Shown piece after piece: positions 45,284 through 55,313 of a stretch of DNA of 64,000 bases (position 1 is its first letter; each line of letters starts with the position of its first letter). Both the position numbers and the translations under genes were made by a program. This DNA is from Podocnemis expansa. Taxonomy: Eukaryota > Chordata > Testudines > Podocnemididae. Where the stretch lies: assembly GCA_007922195.1 (NCBI GenBank), contig ML681992.1, forward strand, positions 1,185,629-1,249,628. The letters are read 5' to 3'. Below the pieces are notes generated by a model, which did not search any database, was not told where the DNA came from, and was given only the letters and a program-made list of their open reading frames with translations.

Positions 45284-47856
45284 AACATGTCCAAACAGCC
45301 TTATTTCAAAATAACCATTTCAAAATAACAGCCGTTTCAAAAGGAGGCTTTCCCTTAATTTGAATGAACATTTTCTTAATTCGAAATAACTTATTTTGAA
45401 ATAATGATGTATGTGTGGACATAGCCTTTCTAATTTGTCTACGTAGTTTTTGTAGTGGGGAGCCCAAAACTGGACACAGTATTCCAGATGTGGCCTCACC
45501 AGTGCCGAATAGAGGGGAATGATCACATCCCTCAATCTTCTGGCAGTGTTTCTTCTGATGCAGCCCAGTATGCCATTGGCGTTTTTGACAGCAAGAGCAC
45601 ACTGCTGACTCATATCCATCTTCTCATCCACCAGGACCCCCAGGTCATTTTCTACAGTGCTGCTATTTAGCTGATCGCTCCTCAACCTGTAGCAGTGCAT
45701 CAGGTTTTTCCATCCCAAGTGCATGACTTTGCACTTGTCCTTGTTGAACCTCATGAGATTTCTATTGGCCCACTGCTCCAATATGTCAGGGTCCTCCTGA
45801 ATCTTCTCCCTGCCCTCCAGCATGTCTACCGTTCCCCCCAGCTTGGTGTCATCCACAAACTTACTGACTCTGCAATAAATCCCATCATCCAGCTCATTAA
45901 TGAAGATGTTGAACAGAACTGGCCCCAGGATCGACCCCTGGGGCACACCACTCGTTACTGGTTGCCAACTAGACACAGAGCCATTGATTCCTACATGCTG
46001 AAACCATTGATCTAGCCAGTTCTCTATCCACCTTACAGTCCACACATCCAACCCATACTTCCTTAAATTGCTGACGAGAATGCTGAGGGAAACCATATCA
46101 AAAGCCTTGCTAAAGTTGAGGTATATCACATCAACAGCTCTTCCCGCATCCATGCGTTTTCAAAGATAATGGCCAGCGGTACTGCTACCTCATCGACCAA
46201 CTCCCTCAGCACCCTCAGATGTAGGTCTTCCGGCCCCATGGACTTGTGCATATCCAGCTTCTTTAGGTAGTCTCTAATCTGACCTTCTGTCACCAAGGGC
46301 CTCTCTTCTTCTCTCCAATCTGCCATACCCACTGTAGTAGGCTGGGAGCTGGCCCTCCCTGTGAAAACTGAAGTAAAAAAAGCATTGAACACTTCAGCCT
46401 TTTCCTCATCCTCCATCACGAGGATACTTGCGCTATTCTGTAAGGGACCTACACCAGCCCTGATTGCCTTTTTGTTATTGAGATACTTGCAGAACCCCTT
46501 CCTGTTATCCTTCACATCCCTTGCTAACCACAACTACAGTTGCCCTTTGGCTTTTCTGATTTTATCCCTGCAGTCCTGAGCAATATCTTTATCCTTAGTC
46601 ATCTGTCCACGCTTCCACTTCCCATAAGCTTCCTTTCTATGCTTTAGCTGAGTGCAGAGTTCTCTGTTAAGCCACCTGGGTGCTTTCCACATTTGCTGTT
46701 CTTCCTCTCATTGGAATGGTATCTTCCTGTGCCCTTAGCATGGTTTCTTTAAAATGCAACCAGCTGTCTTGGACACCTTTCCCCTTCAGATCAGCCTCTC
46801 AATGGATCCTGCCCATCAGTTCCCTGAGGGACCCAAAATCTGCTTTTCTGAAGTCCAGAGTCTGTGTTTTGCTTCTTTCCTTTTTTTCATTAATCAGCAT
46901 CTTGAACTCTATCACCTCATGGTCACTGCTGCCCAGGTTGCTATTAACTTCTATGGCCCCAATCAATTCTTCTCTGTTTTTGAGCAGCAGGTCAAAAGGT
47001 GCAAGGCCCCTAGTTTGTTCCTCCAGCATTTGTATCCGGAAGTTGTCCTCAACACTCTCCAAAAACTTCCTGGATTGCCTGTGCACTTCTGTATTGGCCT
47101 CCCAGCAGATGTCAGGGTAAGTGAAGTCCCCCATGAGGTCCCTCAGGGCCTGTGATCTGGAAAATTCTGCCAGTTGTCCATAGAATGTTTCATTCACCTC
47201 CTCCTTCTCGTCTGGAGGTCTATAGCTACACCCACCACAACATCCCACTTGTTGCCCTCTCCTCTAAGCTTAACCCACAGATTTTGAACTGGCTTGCTTC
47301 CACTTCCATAATGGAGCTCTGAGCAGTCACAGAGCTCTTTTACATATTGTGCTACTCCTCCCCCTCTTCTTCCCTGCCTGTCCTTCCTGAACAATTTATA
47401 CCCATTCAGCTCCAGTCATGCAAGCTATCCCACCATGCCTCTGTTATTCCAATTATATCATAGTCCCTTGTCTGTGCCAGTACTACCGATTCTTCCTGCT
47501 TGTTTCCTAGGCTCCTCACATTCGTGTACAGGTACCTAAGATACCAGGCTGATTGCCCTACTTTCCCAAGTCGATTTTCAGTTCTATTGCATCTACCTCC
47601 TTCTATTTTCTCTTGGGATTGTCCTCCCGCACCTGATTCAGGTATTAAAGATTCATTAGAACATGTAATATAATTATTTGATTCTTCCCCCCCACCATGT
47701 TCCAACCACCTTCTCTTTTATCCCTGTTTTTACAGTCCCTGCTCCCCCCAAGTTCCATCCCTTCCCCCAGGTCTCCCACATTGTCACTTACCTGTGGGCT
47801 TTGGTCTCCTTACCCCTTCAAACCTAGTTTAAAGCCCTCCTCACTAGGTCAGCCAG

Positions 47857-48835
47857 TCAATGTCCAAATATGCTCTTCCCCTTCCTCAAGAGATGGAGTC
47901 CATCTCTGCCTAGCAGTCCTTCTTCCTGGAACAGCATTCCACGGTTAAGAAAGCCAAAGCCCTCCTGACAACACCATCTTTGCAGCCAGACATTCACCTC
48001 CAGGATGCATCTGTCTCTACTCAGGCCCCTACCCTTGACCGGAAGGATTGAGGAGAACACGACCTGTGCTCCAAACTCCTTCACCCACTCTCCCAGAGCT
48101 CTGTCACCACCTTTGGTCTGCCGAGGATCACCTCTTGCAGTATCATTGGTTCCCACATGGATGAGTGGCATGGGGTAGTAGTCAGAGGGGTGGATGATTC
48201 TCGACAATCCCTCCATAACATCTCGAATGTGGGCACTTGGCAGGCAGCATACCTCCCATGAGGCCTTGTCAGGGCAACAGATGGGTGCCTCCATTCCCCC
48301 TCAGAAGTGAGTCCCCAACCACCACAACCCTACGTTTCCTCCTAGATGTGGTGGCTGTGATCCTCCCAGCCTCGAGGGTGCATGGCATCTCCTGTTCCAC
48401 CTCATCCATCGTCTCTAGTGCTTCGTAACAGTTCTTTATCACAATGGAGGGAAGGATTGGAGCAGGGGTGGAGCACTGTCTGCTGCCAGAGGTAACCAGC
48501 TGCCAGTGTTCTCCCTCTGCCATAGGCATCCCATCCTTCTCCAATGATGCGGCAGTAGTCTTCGGCACCTGGAGAGTGCCCTCCTCCTTGCATGTCTCCT
48601 CATGGATGCTATCGAGGAACTTCCCCAGGTCATGGATATTCCTTAGCCTAGACACCTCCTCCTGTAACTCTCCTACCTGCCTCCTGAGAGATTCCACCAG
48701 AAGACACCTGTCACATTGATTCATCTCCCCAGCCTGATTGTCAGAGACAGGGAACTGCAGGCTGCAATCCCTGCAAGTCCACACCAGGATCTGGGCAGAA
48801 ATCCGCAGTGAGGATGTCTGTCTGGCTACAGACAC
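47857..48835 (-). pseudogene. CR1 ORF1 (zinc finger, coiled coil, SGNH esterase), frameshifted
   Basis: The first part (48835-48269) opens with a cysteine-rich finger (WTCRDC ... MNQCDRC), followed by a heptad-like stretch VESLRRQVGELQEEVSRLR that can form a coiled coil, a linker, and RRKRRVVVVGDSLLRG, which holds the GDSL block of an SGNH-type esterase. The second part (48294-47857) continues in another frame with the later esterase blocks: HVGTNDTARGD and GRDGLHLLRKG, with the usual Asp and His. The frame change falls at the run of five C at 48296-48300 on the plus strand, where one extra base would explain it. An ORF1 esterase of this type is known from CR1/L2-clade LINEs. Confidence 0.88.
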
Positions 48836-49330
48836 AGGTGGGGGAGAGAGAAGGTGTGCTGCAACAAGCAGTGCAGCTCCTCTTTACCATCACGGCCTCA
48901 CTAAACTCCCTCTCAAACTCCCCTGTTTGCAGTCCCCCTGATCGCAAGCTCCCTCTGGTCGCTCAGCCACTGGCTTTTGAGGCCTTCTCTTCCTAGGTCA
49001 GCCCTTGCCCCTTGTTAAACACACAGGGGAAGAGTGATCACAAGGCTGATGGAAGCTGGTGATCAAAGGTGAGCAGGAAACAATGATCCAAACAGCCCCC
49101 AATCACACAAACACACACTCACAGTCCCAATTCCCATAGTAGTTAACAACTAATAAAAATCACCTGTAGAGAAAGAGACAAACACACAGTTAGTAATTCA
49201 CTCACCCAAGCTTCACTCTCTCCCTTGCTCCTTCAGCTAGGGGATTGCCTTCGCCTCCTTCTCAGGGCTTCACCAACTCCTTCCCTCTCAAACTCCCATG
49301 TTTGCATTCCGTCTGTTTGCAAACCTTATA

Positions 49331-51534
49331 TTTTCTTGTGGTCTCTCCTGACTCATTTCTATTGTGATTCTGCCATGATTGGCCATATTCTCACTTAGAA
49401 TTATAACCTTATGAATGAACTTGTTGTTTTCTGTAAAGCTGTGTGATCTTTAGAGGGTGTGAGTGAAGAAGGCTGGGCACAATCCATTTTTTTGTCAAAT
49501 GGACGGACCTGAGTGTGTGGTGATTGAGAGTGGGTCCCAATCTCTGTAAACAGTGGCTCCTGATGCGGTAACTGGGGCTGGGGCTGCTTGCTCAGGGCTG
49601 TCCTTTAAGCAGTCAGAGGGCAGATGCCCACTGCTTGGGATCAATTGCACACCAGAGGTCAAAATAGACTGACTCAGGAGTGAATGGTCACTTGGCAAAG
49701 CGGGGTGAATCAGTGTTCAGAAGTGGGAATTGGGAGGTCATGGTAGCATACTGGACTGGATCTGGGGAGCAGTCTGTCACAGATCCTTCTTAGGTTATGG
49801 GTTAATGTCCTGTAATTGGCCTGTCTATGTAGACAGATTGGGTACACATGGGGGATATTGAAGGCAACCAATTCTAACATTGCATCACCTCTGTTACATA
49901 AAAAAAAGCTGTAGTAGGCTCTCCTTTGTCCCTTTTACTGGTCATTGTTGAAGTAGATTTTGCTTTTCCTTCCTGATGTTATTCAATATCTCATTCCTCG
50001 TAGGGATCATTATCTGGCATTTATCGGTGATGACGTGGGTCAAGTGTCTAAGACTGGAAATGAAATCTGTTAAAAGGTGTTATGTAGGGGTACTAAGCAA
50101 GTGGCATTTTCTTAGATAACTGTCATCCTGTCATGTCCGATTACTTGTGGCAAGTGGGTAAGTTGTCAGTGTCTATGGTATATGACTATCCACACATCTC
50201 TAATCATAATTCTCTCCATTGCTGGCTATGGTACAGGTATTTTTTGTTTGGTTGGTTAGTTCTTTTTTATATACCTTTGTATGAAGGAAACACAGGATTT
50301 TTACAGAATCTACTTCTTTTGCTTTCTTCTGTTGAACACTCATTTAGCAAGAATGAAGATTCGGGTTATAATGCTACCAGCATGTTATATCTGAAAATCA
50401 GTTCATCACTTTTCTCTCATGGCACATCTATAATAAATAAATTCTCACAGTGAAGTAATTGGTGAGTCTTCCTCTGCCTTTGTAAGTGAAATTTCTGTTT
50501 TAGTGACCTGATGGCTTAAATCTCTTCTTTCTGTTCTAAGGAAAATTAGTTTTCCATTCCTCAGTTAAAGCAAAACAAAACAAAATACCTTCCTGAATGA
50601 GGTTCTATTTTGCGATAAATCATTCAGATTTGTTCATTTCTGGTATGCTTTTTTTTTTTTTAAAGAAGGTGGAGTCACCTGAGGGGGGAAAATAGTCAGA
50701 AAACACATAGAAAATGAACTGAGACTGGAAGAGAGTATTTATAGAAAAATAATCCCCATTCATGTTATAAACATTCTGCTGGAAGGAAAACTGATCTAGC
50801 TAATTGCAAGTTTAGAACACTCTGCTCATTTGAAACACCTGGAGGACTGAGTTCTAGGATTGCCACTGACTTTGCTCTGACAATTAATTTATTTCTAGTG
50901 TAAATATACCATTTCAGTGCAAAGCACATTGCCTTGTTAGTAAGGAGCTCTAAAGTGAAAATAATATAGAAAATAATGAAAAAAATAAAAAAATACTCAT
51001 ATTCTATATACTGCTTATCTTGAAACAATTTGGAAGGAGAAAAGGCAAGGAAACAAAGAAATACATATAGAAAGTGAGAGAAAACATATCCATAATATAG
51101 ACATTTGTATCTTATTTGATCATTTACCAATTTGGAGGCCTTACACTTACACAGAACTTTTGCTGATCCTCTAAGAAGGGTTGAATTTCACATCAGTTGA
51201 AGTAAAGCATCCACATCCGTGCCCTAAAATATGACTTTTGAAGTATATCTATCATTGTAAATGAAGAGATGAACACATTCTTTTTTGCATATGCAGGGGG
51301 AGGGGGCACAACAAAAAATGAAACAATCCCACACAACAGAGGCAAAAGACATCTATCATATTCTCAAAAATGTGTAATTGCACAAAATAGCACTTATGTC
51401 CTGTAACTGTAAACAAGCTACTGTTCATAAAAGATAGCTGCTGGAAACTATGTGGTTCCCTCCCACCCCCATAGAAAAACAACTAAACCAGATTCATATA
51501 ATTCTAAATATGCTAAATAAGCACCAAAATGTTT
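49331..51534. other. Apparently unique sequence
   Basis: About 2.2 kb. Bases 49490-49790 are somewhat GC-richer (AACTGGGGCTGGGGCTGCTT) and end CTGTCACAGATCC, perhaps a repeat remnant. The 121-aa frame at 50765-51130 on the minus strand is AT-rich and shows no family signature. Confidence 0.45.
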
Positions 51535-52430
51535 AGTATAGATCCACAAAGGGAACTTAAGCTCAGCATTGCAAAACCTAAGCTAGGCATCCAGGCAATC
51601 TACACAGTGGGAAGAGTTAGGCACCAAAGGCCTGGCTTACACTGTCACTAGTGCTTGACATAGCTTGGTGTCTTCCATCAGCATTTTAACATTCATTTTA
51701 TGGCACTGCTTTAATGGAAGATGCCTTCTCATCTACACAGCCTTGTTCCTTTCAGGTAGGTGCACCTATGGTGTTGACTGGAGAGCCCAACTGGGATCAG
51801 TTGAATGCGTCTTCACAACCAGTTCAATTGATCCTGCTTCATTGATGACCACAGAACCAGCAATGATGGCATATGCTAAGAATGGAGTTAACGTAAGTCA
51901 GCATACTGAACAGGAACCTGCCTAACTAACCAGTGGGAAGTGCTGCAGAGAGTGATCAGAACTAACCCCAATCCCTCAAAGGGACATATGCATCTCTCTG
52001 AGCTAGCGATTCAGTCATGAACCCTCTTCTGCAGGTGGGTACCTAAACCAGGTCGGTCTGGGAAAAAATGGTAGTGTGGTGGTATGTATGGCCTCATTTA
52101 TGGCTAAATCTAGACATGAGCTTGGCATGCTAAAAATATCAGTGAAACAGTGGGGTTGTAGGGGTGGCAGTGTATACCCACTGCTTATGCCAAGAAGGTA
52201 TGGATGGGAATGAGTGTGGAAAGCTAGTCTGAGCTGATGCCTATGCTACCCATGTACAATGCTCACATTAATGCAAGGACATCTATGCCAACTGGGAATC
52301 ACAGTCCTAGTTACAAGTTTAGATTTAGCCTGTGAATCTGAGGCCAAATAGCGCAGAGGAATCAGGTGGCTTTGCACATGCCCATTGTCAAAAACATAGG
52401 CTTCAGGGGAACTTGGAAACTGAGGGTTAG
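51535..52430. repeat. Old dispersed repeat, interrupted
   Basis: GATCCACAAAGGGAACTTAA, GCTAGGCATCCAGGCAATC and GTTAGGCACCAAAGG at 51541-51630, and the block at 51910-52060, resemble stretches at 37240-37620 and 35916-36060. The part at 52102-52330 is a separate insertion. The family is not identified. Confidence 0.4.
52102..52330. mobile_element. Short DNA element
   Basis: Ends GGCTAAATCTAGACATG and (reverse) GGCTAAATCTAAACTTG agree at 15 of 17 positions. Flanks are TAT and TGT, possibly a decayed 3-bp duplication. 229 bp, non-coding. Confidence 0.65.
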
Positions 52431-52512
52431 ATGGTACATGAAAAAGGATCTAAATTTTGGATTTACGTTCCAAAATGTTTTTTTGGATCTAGTCTTTTGA
52501 GATGTTAACTAA

Positions 52513-52967
52513 GGCTATGTTTACATTGAGAGTTTAGTTTGAATTAAGGAGGATTAATTCGAACTAAATTAGTACACATCCACCCTCACTTTCATCAGTT
52601 CAAACTAAGGAATTCCTTAGCTCTAACTAAGGAAACCTTACTTTGAAATAGTAAAACCTGCCTTTAATTCAAACTAACCCAATCTAGACAGGTTTTTTCA
52701 AACTAAGTGTTGGTCCAAATTAAACACTGTTCAACCTTCTTCTTCCCAAAGTGCATGACACATGGGAGGAAGTGCCTTCTTCTTTTTATAGGATTGGGTG
52801 GGGGGAAGGTCCTTCTTGAGTGCCATGTTGCCACACTTCCCATGGTGCCTGCTGCTAAACCAAACTAGCAAGTCCTGTGCATGGACATTAATCAAATTAA
52901 TCAAACTTAGTTCTCACTAATTAATTTGAATTAGTTCCAAATAGCATTCTTATGTGTAGACATAGCC
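52513..52967. mobile_element. MITE related to the TTCGAA group (TTTGAATTAA variant)
   Basis: Ends GGCTATGTTTACATTG and (reverse) GGCTATGTCTACACAT, flanked by TAA on both sides (52510-52512, 52968-52970). Subterminal sequence uses TTTGAATTAA and TTCAAACTAA rather than TTCGAA. A short variant of the core motif (GTGCCTGCTGC, AGTCCTGTGCATGGACATTA) is visible at about 52840-52890. Confidence 0.9.
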
Positions 52968-52970
52968 TAA

Positions 52971-54120
52971 AACACCTGAGAGAACTGACTCATTCTACTG
53001 TCCATCAAGTAAGAAATAATAGGTGATCATGAATACTTATTTTGACAATAACAATGTCCACCTCTCAACCACAAATATAATCATAGCATATATTTTTTTA
53101 GGATTTTTTTACCTAACTGTGAATGGAGTTACAGTATGAAAAGATTAAATTAACTTGGTTCACCAACAAATAAGTTTTTATATGCTCTGCCTTTTTTATC
53201 TGTTTATTTTAAAAATAAAATTATTATACATGAAAAAAATTATATTACTTTGAATATCCCCTCATAAATTGATCTATGTACTATATTTTAAAAAGGCTGC
53301 AGGGTAAATAGCAATGCTCTAGTCTCACATTATGTTCAGCTCAGACTCAGCTTGATTTTTATTAGATCCTTTCTATAGCAGTGGAAATTATCAAAAAATG
53401 AAGGTTCAATTTAATTTCTATAACAAATTAAACTTGGGGAATTTGTATGAATCATCAGTAAATCTTTAGCTATGAGATGAAAGATGTTCATTCAAAAATA
53501 TGGCTGCTATCTTCTACCTTGTTGCCTGTCCCATTCTATGCTACACCAACTCATTCTGCTGAAAATTAATTTCTAAAAAAGATTACATGAATTCCTTTTC
53601 ATGGACATTGAGGTGGATCTTATCTCATATGTAATGTATAGAATCATGACCACTGTCCTTATAGAAATTAAACTCCAAATTATCTTAGGACCATGATCTT
53701 GCAGTGATCATTAACTTTTATCATTTCCCCCCTGAATTATACTATTTTCTTTAGTGGTTTCACTGTGTTTAAAGCTAAGCACCCAGGTGAGTCTTTGCAA
53801 GATTAGGGCCTAAGTTGTTTGGAAAGCCAAATTCTGCTCTCAGTTACACCTATTTTTTCTAAAAATTAGTGTAGAATATTGAGGGTTGGTATCAAAGTAT
53901 GGTAATGTTCACACATTAAGAAATGTTTGAGCACCAGTGGAACCCACAGAAAAAAACTGACTATGCTGACATTTCAAAGTGATAGACAGGGTTATTATAT
54001 AGAGAATGGTTTTGGGGAAAGTTGACACGATTGGGATGATATTTTGCCTATTGGGGAGGGCAATGGAGTGAAAGTGAGAAGTTCTGAGCTGTGAGTCTCA
54101 TTGTATTCCTGATGAGATGC
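52971..54120. other. Apparently unique sequence
   Basis: About 1.1 kb, AT-rich, no gene or repeat recognised. Confidence 0.5.
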
Positions 54121-54230
54121 AAAGGGGTAGTCATGTTAGCCTGAACAACAAGGGTCTTGTGGACGAACAAATTTCTTCAGGCATAAACTTTTGTGGGCTC
54201 CACCCTACTTCATCAGATGCACAAGATGGA
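54121..54230 (-). mobile_element. PLE-like repeat copy, second subfamily
   Basis: Minus strand: GTGCATCTGATGAAGTAGGG, GGAGCCCACAAAAGTTTATG, CCTGAAGAAATTTGTTC, then a GGCTAACATGACTACCCC tail. CTGATGA (54210-54216) is intact and helix I GCAT/ATGC (54217-54220 with 54181-54184) can pair, but GAAA has become AAAA. Same subfamily as the pair at 4108. Confidence 0.78.
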
Positions 54231-54995
54231 ATATCTCAGGCAATTTCTCCTCACTCTCTACTTAGATTACAAACTCCTTGGGATAGAATCCCTCTTTTAT
54301 GACATGTTGCAATACAGGATCCAGATCTCAGTGGTAGTCTTTGGATGCTAGTGGAATAAAACTGTGCAGCAGCCCTTATAGAGCAATAACTGCCACTCAC
54401 ATCTTTTTGAACAAACTAGATCTAATACAGTAACATTTCTCTTACAAGTGTAGGAGTGAAGAGACTGTGGTGATGTTTCTGCAGCATATATAAATGCACA
54501 ATTACATGAGAGTATGTGAAGTGGCTACACCATTTTCCCTGGATTATCCATATTTTGATCCATGACACATAATAACACATTGACTTTTTGGAATACATAT
54601 AGATATAATAGATGGAAATATTTAAGGCCCCAATCCAGCCAAGTACTTAAGCTTTTCCTAACTCTAATCATGGGTATTTTTTTTGACTCCCATCATATTA
54701 TTAAAAGGTAGGCGCATATTAAAGCGCTTTGCTGGATTAGTGCTTAAAGAAGGACTGTCAAGTAGTTTTCAGGAACCAAATTTGACCTATTTTAAAATGA
54801 TTGCCCTAGAGAAAAAAAAAGTCACCCAGAATGCCTTTCTATTTATATAAAACCATCATTCTTTGTATTACAGTGTTTCATTTAAAAAGTGCCTTGAATC
54901 TTGTCAATTTTAAAAGGGATAGCCGTGTTAGTCTAGTCCAGTGAAAAAACAACAAGGAGTTGTGTGGCACTTTAAGACTAACAGATTTATTTTTT

Positions 54996-55036
54996 GCATG
55001 AGCTTCCGTGGGAGAAGATTCCACTTCCTCAGATGC
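54996..55036 (-). ncRNA. Hammerhead-like motif, one core change
   Basis: GCAT, CTGAGGA, GTGG..CCCAC, then GGAA where GAAA is expected (A13 changed), GCTC and ATGC. Helix I can pair. Confidence 0.35.
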
Positions 55037-55219
55037 TTCGAAGATGGGTGAACTTACAGAAAGGAATGAAACTAAATGCGAAGGGGTGCAAAACATAGGA
55101 TCAGGTCATAAAGTAACAGCAAACTGTTCTGATTTGCTGTTACTTTATGACCTGATCCTATGTTTTACACCCCCTTGCATTTAGTTTCATTCCTTTCTGT
55201 AAGTTTACCCATCTTCAAA

Positions 55220-55260
55220 GCATCTGAGGAAGTGGAATCTTCTCCCATGAAAGCGCATGC
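55220..55260 (+). ncRNA. Hammerhead-like motif, cleavage site changed
   Basis: GCAT, CTGAGGA (55224-55230), GTGG..CCCAT, GAAA (55249-55252), GCGC where GCTC is expected (U16.1 lost), ATGC. Helix I can pair. Confidence 0.35.
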
Positions 55261-55313
55261 AAAAACTAAATCTGTTAGTCTTAAAGTGCCACACAACTCC
55301 TTGTTGTTTTTTC

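Larger units (their letters stand above)
44276..45426. mobile_element. TTCGAA-type DNA transposon inserted in the CR1 (outer of a nested pair)
   Basis: Ends GGGTATCTCCACAC and (reverse) GGCTATGTCCACAC, flanked by TTT on both sides (44273-44275, 45427-45429). It interrupts the CR1 C-terminal coding region. Its own body is split by another element at 44532-45283. Left and right parts carry TTATTTCGAAATAA palindromes. Confidence 0.9.
43989..47705 (-). pseudogene. CR1 ORF2 (endonuclease and reverse transcriptase), broken
   Basis: Read on the minus strand. The endonuclease N-terminus includes TNVRSLGNKQEESVVLA and IIGITEAWW (about 47590-47430), followed by a stop. It resumes with RKDRQGRRGGGVAQYVKE (47394 on) and, in another frame, GDFTYPDICWEA and SDHEVIEFKMLI (47248-46799). 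The linker and RT start continue at 46533 (DEEKAEVFNAFF, DMHKSMGPEDLHLRVLREL). At about 46140-46155 the text jumps from IIFENAWMREE to MDAGRAVDVIYLNFSKAFDM, so the segment with the NYRPVSLT and SQHGF motifs is missing. RT motif A reads LNFSKAFD where LDFSKAFD is usual, losing the first catalytic Asp. Then PQGSILGPVLFNIFINE and FVDDTKLGG. The C-terminal part resumes after the inserted transposon and stops at 43989. Confidence 0.9.
43911..49330 (-). mobile_element. Near full-length CR1 LINE, broken
   Basis: The 3' end lies at 43911 (CACAGAATCATAGGGTTGG on the plus strand) and the 5' region reaches about 49330. Without the 1.15-kb insertion at 44276-45426 it is about 4.3 kb. Both CR1 ORFs are present in order: ORF1 (48835-47857) and ORF2 (47705-43989). 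ORF1 has a frameshift. ORF2 has stops, frameshifts, an internal deletion in the reverse transcriptase and a lost catalytic aspartate. The 5' region contains a direct repeat of CCCTCTCAAACTCCC-type sequence at 48909 and 49284. It cannot move by itself. Confidence 0.9.
54910..55313. mobile_element. Long inverted pair of PLE-like repeats
   Basis: The left copy (54949-55123, minus sense) and right copy (55133-55312, plus sense) are near-identical reverse complements joined by about 9 bp, giving a potential hairpin of about 175 bp. Each spans TGCTGTTACTTTATGACCTG, GCATTTAGTTTCATTCC, the CTGAGGA core and AAGTGCCACACAACTCC. The left copy alone extends outward to the GTTAGTCTAGTCCAG tail (54920-54950). 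Confidence 0.85.

Noticed and set aside
44536..45363. Long open frames (up to 275 aa) across 44.5-45.4 kb
   Set aside because: They run through the 400-N gap; only the DNA transposon flanks are real sequence.
41220..45426. Regularly repeated short palindromes resembling a CRISPR array
   Set aside because: The TTCGAA palindromes have irregular spacing, lie inside terminal inverted repeats and occur in a vertebrate genome.
46680..47155. Plus-strand frames of 133-146 aa
   Set aside because: Antisense shadows of the CR1 ORF2 on the minus strand.
50765..51130. 121-aa minus-strand frame rich in Phe and Tyr
   Set aside because: AT-rich unique sequence with no recognised motif; hydrophobic content follows from composition.
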